Shown piece after piece: positions 12,634 through 15,351 of a DNA stretch of 15,351 bases. The notes beneath the pieces are model-generated. The model was not told where the DNA came from, ran no database searches, and worked only from the letters and a program-made list of their open reading frames with translations. A program made the translations under genes and the position numbers. The first letter of the stretch is position 1. The number at the start of each line of letters is the position of its first letter. Origin of the DNA: Halieaceae bacterium (GTDB taxonomy: Bacteria; Pseudomonadota; Gammaproteobacteria; Pseudomonadales; Halieaceae); contig QOPK01000036.1 of NCBI GenBank assembly GCA_003331685.1, positions 1-15,351 on the forward strand. The letters run 5' to 3'.

Positions 12634-13418
12634 GCATCAGCCCATCCGAAAAAATCAAAGTCTCGATCGAGGGCAACATCGCGACGGTCATCATCGACAA
12701 TCCGTCTGCCAATACCTGGGATCGCGAGAGCTTGCCGGCGTTGAAGGCCGTCGTCGAGGCCTTGAATGCCGAGCCAACCGTTTATGCCTTGGTGCTGACG
12801 GGCGCGGGTGAGAAGTTTTTCTCCGCGGGTGCTGATTTGAACCAGTTTGCCTCCGGTGATGCGGATGTGGCCCGGGCCGTGGGCGAGGCCTTTGGCGAGG
12901 CGTTTGAGACGCTGGCTGATTACCGTGGTGTGTCGATTGCCGCCATCAATGGGTTTGCGATGGGCGGTGGCCTGGAAGTGGCGCTGGCTTGTGATATCCG
13001 CATTGCCGAAGAGCAGGCGGCGTTGGCGCTGCCCGAGGCGCGTGTCGGCTTGCTGCCCTGCGCCGGTGGTACCCAGCGGCTGACTCAGTTAGTGGGCGAG
13101 GGTTGGGCCAAGCGCATGATTCTCTGTGGTGAGCGCATTGGCGCCCAGCAAGCGCAAACGCTCGGACTAGTAGAGGAAGTCGTGCCAACGGGCGAGGCAC
13201 TGACAACGGCAACGGCGCTGGCTGCCAAAGTGGGTAATCAGTCACCCACCTCGGTAGCGGCCTGCAAACGTCTTATTCATTCGGCTCGGAATATCGCGAT
13301 CGCCGATGGCCTCGTCGCGGAGCGCGATGAGTTTGTCGCCCTCTTCTCAACCGAGGACCAACAGGAGGGCACTAACGCGTTCCTCGAGAAGCGTGAGCCC
13401 GCGTGGAAAAATCGATGA
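12630..13418 (+). CDS. Enoyl-CoA hydratase (probable methacrylyl-CoA hydratase)
   Basis: This crotonase-fold enzyme adds water to an enoyl-CoA. Its 262 residues are the typical length. Both catalytic glutamates are present: Glu116 in MGGGLEVALACD and Glu136 in LPEARVGLLPCAGGTQRL. The FSAGADLNQF segment (64-73) supplies part of the oxyanion hole and CoA-binding loop. In this operon the substrate is expected to be methacrylyl-CoA, giving 3-hydroxyisobutyryl-CoA, but the sequence alone cannot separate that from crotonyl-CoA. GGAGG (12618-12622) lies seven bases upstream of ATG 12630, inside the preceding gene, and the ATGA overlap indicates translational coupling. Confidence 0.88.
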   Translation: MSISPSEKIKVSIEGNIATVIIDNPSANTWDRESLPALKAVVEALNAEPTVYALVLTGAGEKFFSAGADLNQFASGDADVARAVGEAFGEAFETLADYRGVSIAAINGFAMGGGLEVALACDIRIAEEQAALALPEARVGLLPCAGGTQRLTQLVGEGWAKRMILCGERIGAQQAQTLGLVEEVVPTGEALTTATALAAKVGNQSPTSVAACKRLIHSARNIAIADGLVAERDEFVALFSTEDQQEGTNAFLEKREPAWKNR

Positions 13419-14521
13419 CCGATAGCGTGTTGGTTGTCGAGCATCCGGCCGGAGACCGGGTGATTGGACAGCTCACCCTCAATGTTGAAAAGACGCTGAA
13501 CTCGCTGACCCGGGAGATGGTGGAGATCATCACCGACCGCCTCGAAGCCTGGCTTGACGATGACAGGGTCGCTGCGGTGCTCATTGATGGCGCCGGGGAA
13601 AAAGCCTTTTGTGCCGGCGGTGATGTACAGGCGTTGCGTAACTCCTGTATCGAAACCCCCGGTGGCCCTTGCGAGTACGCGGAGCACTTTTTCGCACGTG
13701 AATACCGCATGAATTACCTGCTTCATACCTACGCCAAGCCGTTGATTTGCTGGGGTCATGGCGTGGTGATGGGTGGGGGGCTCGGTATTCTTGCCGGGTG
13801 CCGGTATCGCGTGGTCAGCGAGCGCACGCGCATCGGCATGCCGGAAATCACGATTGCGTTGTTCCCCGATGTCGGCGGCAGCTGGTTCCTGAATCGTATG
13901 CCAGGGCAGGTGGGCCGCTTTCTGGCGCTGACCTCATCGCACATCAACGCCACGGATGCGCTCTACTGTGGGTTGGGCACGCACTTCCTTGCCAACGAGC
14001 AGAAGGCCAATGTGCTCGCAGACCTCACCACGCAGGCGTGGTCTGGTGACGCGGGCGCGAATCATGAATTGGTCTGCGTTGTGCTTGCCGATAGCGCACC
14101 TGGCATTGAACAACCCCATGCACAAATTGAGCCCCATATCGACACGATTAACGAATGGATGGCAGGTGATGACCTCGCAGCGATTCACACCCGAGTGATG
14201 AACTGGCAGGGTGAGGACAGCTGGCTGGTGAAGGCGCGTGATGGCTTTGCCCACGGCTCGCCGCTGGCCGCTAACTGGATTTACCGCCAGCTGAATCAAA
14301 CCAGGGCAGCGAGCCTGGAGGCGGTTTTTGAGTCAGAGCTGATATTGGGGTGCAACATTATGCGTCACCCCGAGTTCGCCGAGGGTGTGCGGGCGCTGCT
14401 GGTAGACAAAGATCGCTCTCCTGCGTGGACCTATCCGGATCTTGCTTCGGTTCCTGCTGACGTCGTCGATTCATTCTTCAACGCGCCGGCAGATATGCCG
14501 GCACTCGGATTACCGGAGTAA
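13415..14521 (+). CDS. 3-hydroxyisobutyryl-CoA hydrolase (HIBCH-type crotonase-fold protein)
   Basis: This enzyme hydrolyses 3-hydroxyisobutyryl-CoA to free 3-hydroxyisobutyrate, removing CoA so the next step can act and keeping toxic methacrylyl-CoA low. At 368 residues it is longer than ordinary hydratases, as HIBCH proteins are. The diagnostic segment is MPEITIALFPDVGGSWFLNR (142-161): Glu144 and Asp152 correspond to the catalytic Glu and Asp of HIBCH. FCAGGDVQAL (65-74) and VVMGGGLG (117-124) form the CoA-ester oxyanion site. ATG 13415 is preferred over an in-frame GTG at 13403 because it gives the same ATGA-type overlap as the previous junction. The C-terminal extension (after about residue 260) is characteristic of HIBCH and absent from simple hydratases. 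Confidence 0.88.
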   Translation: MTDSVLVVEHPAGDRVIGQLTLNVEKTLNSLTREMVEIITDRLEAWLDDDRVAAVLIDGAGEKAFCAGGDVQALRNSCIETPGGPCEYAEHFFAREYRMNYLLHTYAKPLICWGHGVVMGGGLGILAGCRYRVVSERTRIGMPEITIALFPDVGGSWFLNRMPGQVGRFLALTSSHINATDALYCGLGTHFLANEQKANVLADLTTQAWSGDAGANHELVCVVLADSAPGIEQPHAQIEPHIDTINEWMAGDDLAAIHTRVMNWQGEDSWLVKARDGFAHGSPLAANWIYRQLNQTRAASLEAVFESELILGCNIMRHPEFAEGVRALLVDKDRSPAWTYPDLASVPADVVDSFFNAPADMPALGLPE

Positions 14522-14524
14522 CAG

Positions 14525-15351
14525 ATGGCCGCTATCGCATTTCTGGGTTTGGGCAATATGGGTGGCCCGATGGCCAAAAATCTGCTGGCCGCGGGTCATT
14601 CCCTCACGGTATTTGATTTGGTCGAGGCGGCCTGTGCGGCGCTGGAGGCTGAGGGCGCTGCTATCGCTGCATCTGCAGCCGAAGCGGCTGAGGGCGCCGA
14701 TGTGATCATCAGCATGCTGCCTGCAGGCAAGCATGTCGCGGGCACGTTCCTCGGTGAGGATGGACTCTTGGCCAAGGTGTCGACTGACACACTCATTCTC
14801 GACGCCAGCACCATCGACGCGGCGACCGCGCGTCAGGTCGGCGAGGCGGCCGCTGAGCTCGGTATCGATTTCATGGATACCCCTGTATCCGGGGGCGTGG
14901 CGGCGGCCGCAGGCGGCACGCTCGCCTTTATGTGCGGCGGGAGTGCAGGTGCATTCGCCCGGGCCAAGCCGGTTCTTGAAGGCATGGGGAGCGCAGAAAA
15001 AATCTTTCACGCCGGACCTGCCGGCGCAGGCCAAGTGGCCAAGGCGGCCAACAACATGTTGCTGGCAGTACATATGATCGGCACCTCCGAGGCGCTGGCC
15101 ATGGGCGAAGCGCACGGGCTGGACCCGGCGGTGCTGTCAGAGATCATGAAGGCCAGCTCCGGTAACAACTGGTCACTGCAGGTCTATAACCCTTGGCCCG
15201 ATGTGATGGAAGGCGTGCCCTCCAGCAATAACTATCAGCCGGGTTTTATGGTCGATTTAATGGTCAAGGATTTGGGCTTGGCCTGTGAGGTCGCAGAAAG
15301 TTGCGGGCTCAATAACCAGATGGGCAAACAGGCCATGGCGGCCTACTCATC
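14525..15351 (+). CDS. mmsB: 3-hydroxyisobutyrate dehydrogenase (3' end outside window)
   Basis: This NAD-dependent enzyme oxidises 3-hydroxyisobutyrate to methylmalonate semialdehyde, the next valine step after the hydrolase. The frame stays open to the window edge, giving 275 residues of an expected near-300. The Rossmann motif GLGNMGGPMAKN (8-19) opens the protein. DTPVSGG (118-124) is the substrate-binding signature. GAGQVAKAANN (167-177) carries the catalytic Lys173 and Asn177, and KDLGLA (248-253) matches the cofactor/substrate region of this family. GGAG (14515-14518) sits six bases before ATG 14525, three bases after the hydrolase stop. The region around residues 35-60 is unusually Ala/Glu-rich. 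Tartronate-semialdehyde reductase is a related alternative, but the operon makes 3-hydroxyisobutyrate much more likely. About 20 residues are missing at the C-terminus. Confidence 0.9.
   Translation, partial: MAAIAFLGLGNMGGPMAKNLLAAGHSLTVFDLVEAACAALEAEGAAIAASAAEAAEGADVIISMLPAGKHVAGTFLGEDGLLAKVSTDTLILDASTIDAATARQVGEAAAELGIDFMDTPVSGGVAAAAGGTLAFMCGGSAGAFARAKPVLEGMGSAEKIFHAGPAGAGQVAKAANNMLLAVHMIGTSEALAMGEAHGLDPAVLSEIMKASSGNNWSLQVYNPWPDVMEGVPSSNNYQPGFMVDLMVKDLGLACEVAESCGLNNQMGKQAMAAYS

Noticed and set aside
1..15351. Mobile elements, CRISPR arrays, tRNA or rRNA genes, defence systems
   Set aside because: No transposase-like protein, terminal inverted repeats, regularly spaced repeats or tRNA-like cloverleaf was found; all operons are intact metabolic genes with similar base composition.

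Overview
The window reads as chromosomal sequence from a moderately GC-rich, aerobic proteobacterium. The mix of a TonB-receptor tail, PQQ dehydrogenases, a soluble P450 and a compact valine-type beta-oxidation operon is most like marine gammaproteobacteria such as the OM60/NOR5 (Halieaceae) group. That placement is an impression from gene content and cannot be proven here. There are no RNA genes, CRISPR arrays, insertion sequences or phage genes. Nearly all of the sequence is tightly packed metabolic genes with complete reading frames.

Layout. (1) Bases 2-40 are the last codons of an outer-membrane beta-barrel protein, probably a TonB-dependent receptor, followed by a strong intrinsic terminator (63-86). 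(2) A plus-strand operon (121-5176) encodes E1 alpha and E1 beta of an acetoin-dehydrogenase-like 2-oxo acid dehydrogenase complex, an exported PQQ dehydrogenase with an N-terminal cytochrome c domain (polyvinyl-alcohol-dehydrogenase type), and a lipoyl E2 acyltransferase. (3) A convergent minus-strand operon (8341 down to 5195) encodes an AhpD/carboxymuconolactone-decarboxylase-fold protein, a second exported PQQ dehydrogenase of the glucose/quinate (Gcd) type, and a small cupin. A 12-bp hairpin lies between the two converging operons. (4) A second minus-strand pair (11236 down to 8552) encodes a CoA-acylating aldehyde dehydrogenase and a cytochrome P450. (5) A divergent plus-strand operon (11473 to the window end) encodes the distal valine route: isobutyryl-CoA dehydrogenase-like ACAD, enoyl-CoA hydratase, 3-hydroxyisobutyryl-CoA hydrolase and 3-hydroxyisobutyrate dehydrogenase. 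The last gene is cut by the window edge.

How the genes may work together (inference). Alcohols or hydroxyl groups would be oxidised in the periplasm by two PQQ enzymes. The resulting alpha-hydroxyketone, diketone or 2-oxo acid would be cleaved in the cytosol by the E1/E2 complex to an acyl-CoA, and any aldehyde by-product captured by the acylating aldehyde dehydrogenase. The P450 could supply the first hydroxylation of a hydrocarbon or ketone. Branched C4 acyl-CoA would drain through the valine module. No E3 (dihydrolipoamide dehydrogenase), PQQ biosynthesis gene, P450 redox partner, methylmalonate-semialdehyde dehydrogenase or transcriptional regulator is in the window, so these must be elsewhere. 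The most interesting unit is the E1alpha-E1beta-PQQ/cytochrome c-E2 operon, which places a periplasmic quinohaemoprotein gene inside a cytosolic multienzyme-complex operon; its substrate is unknown.
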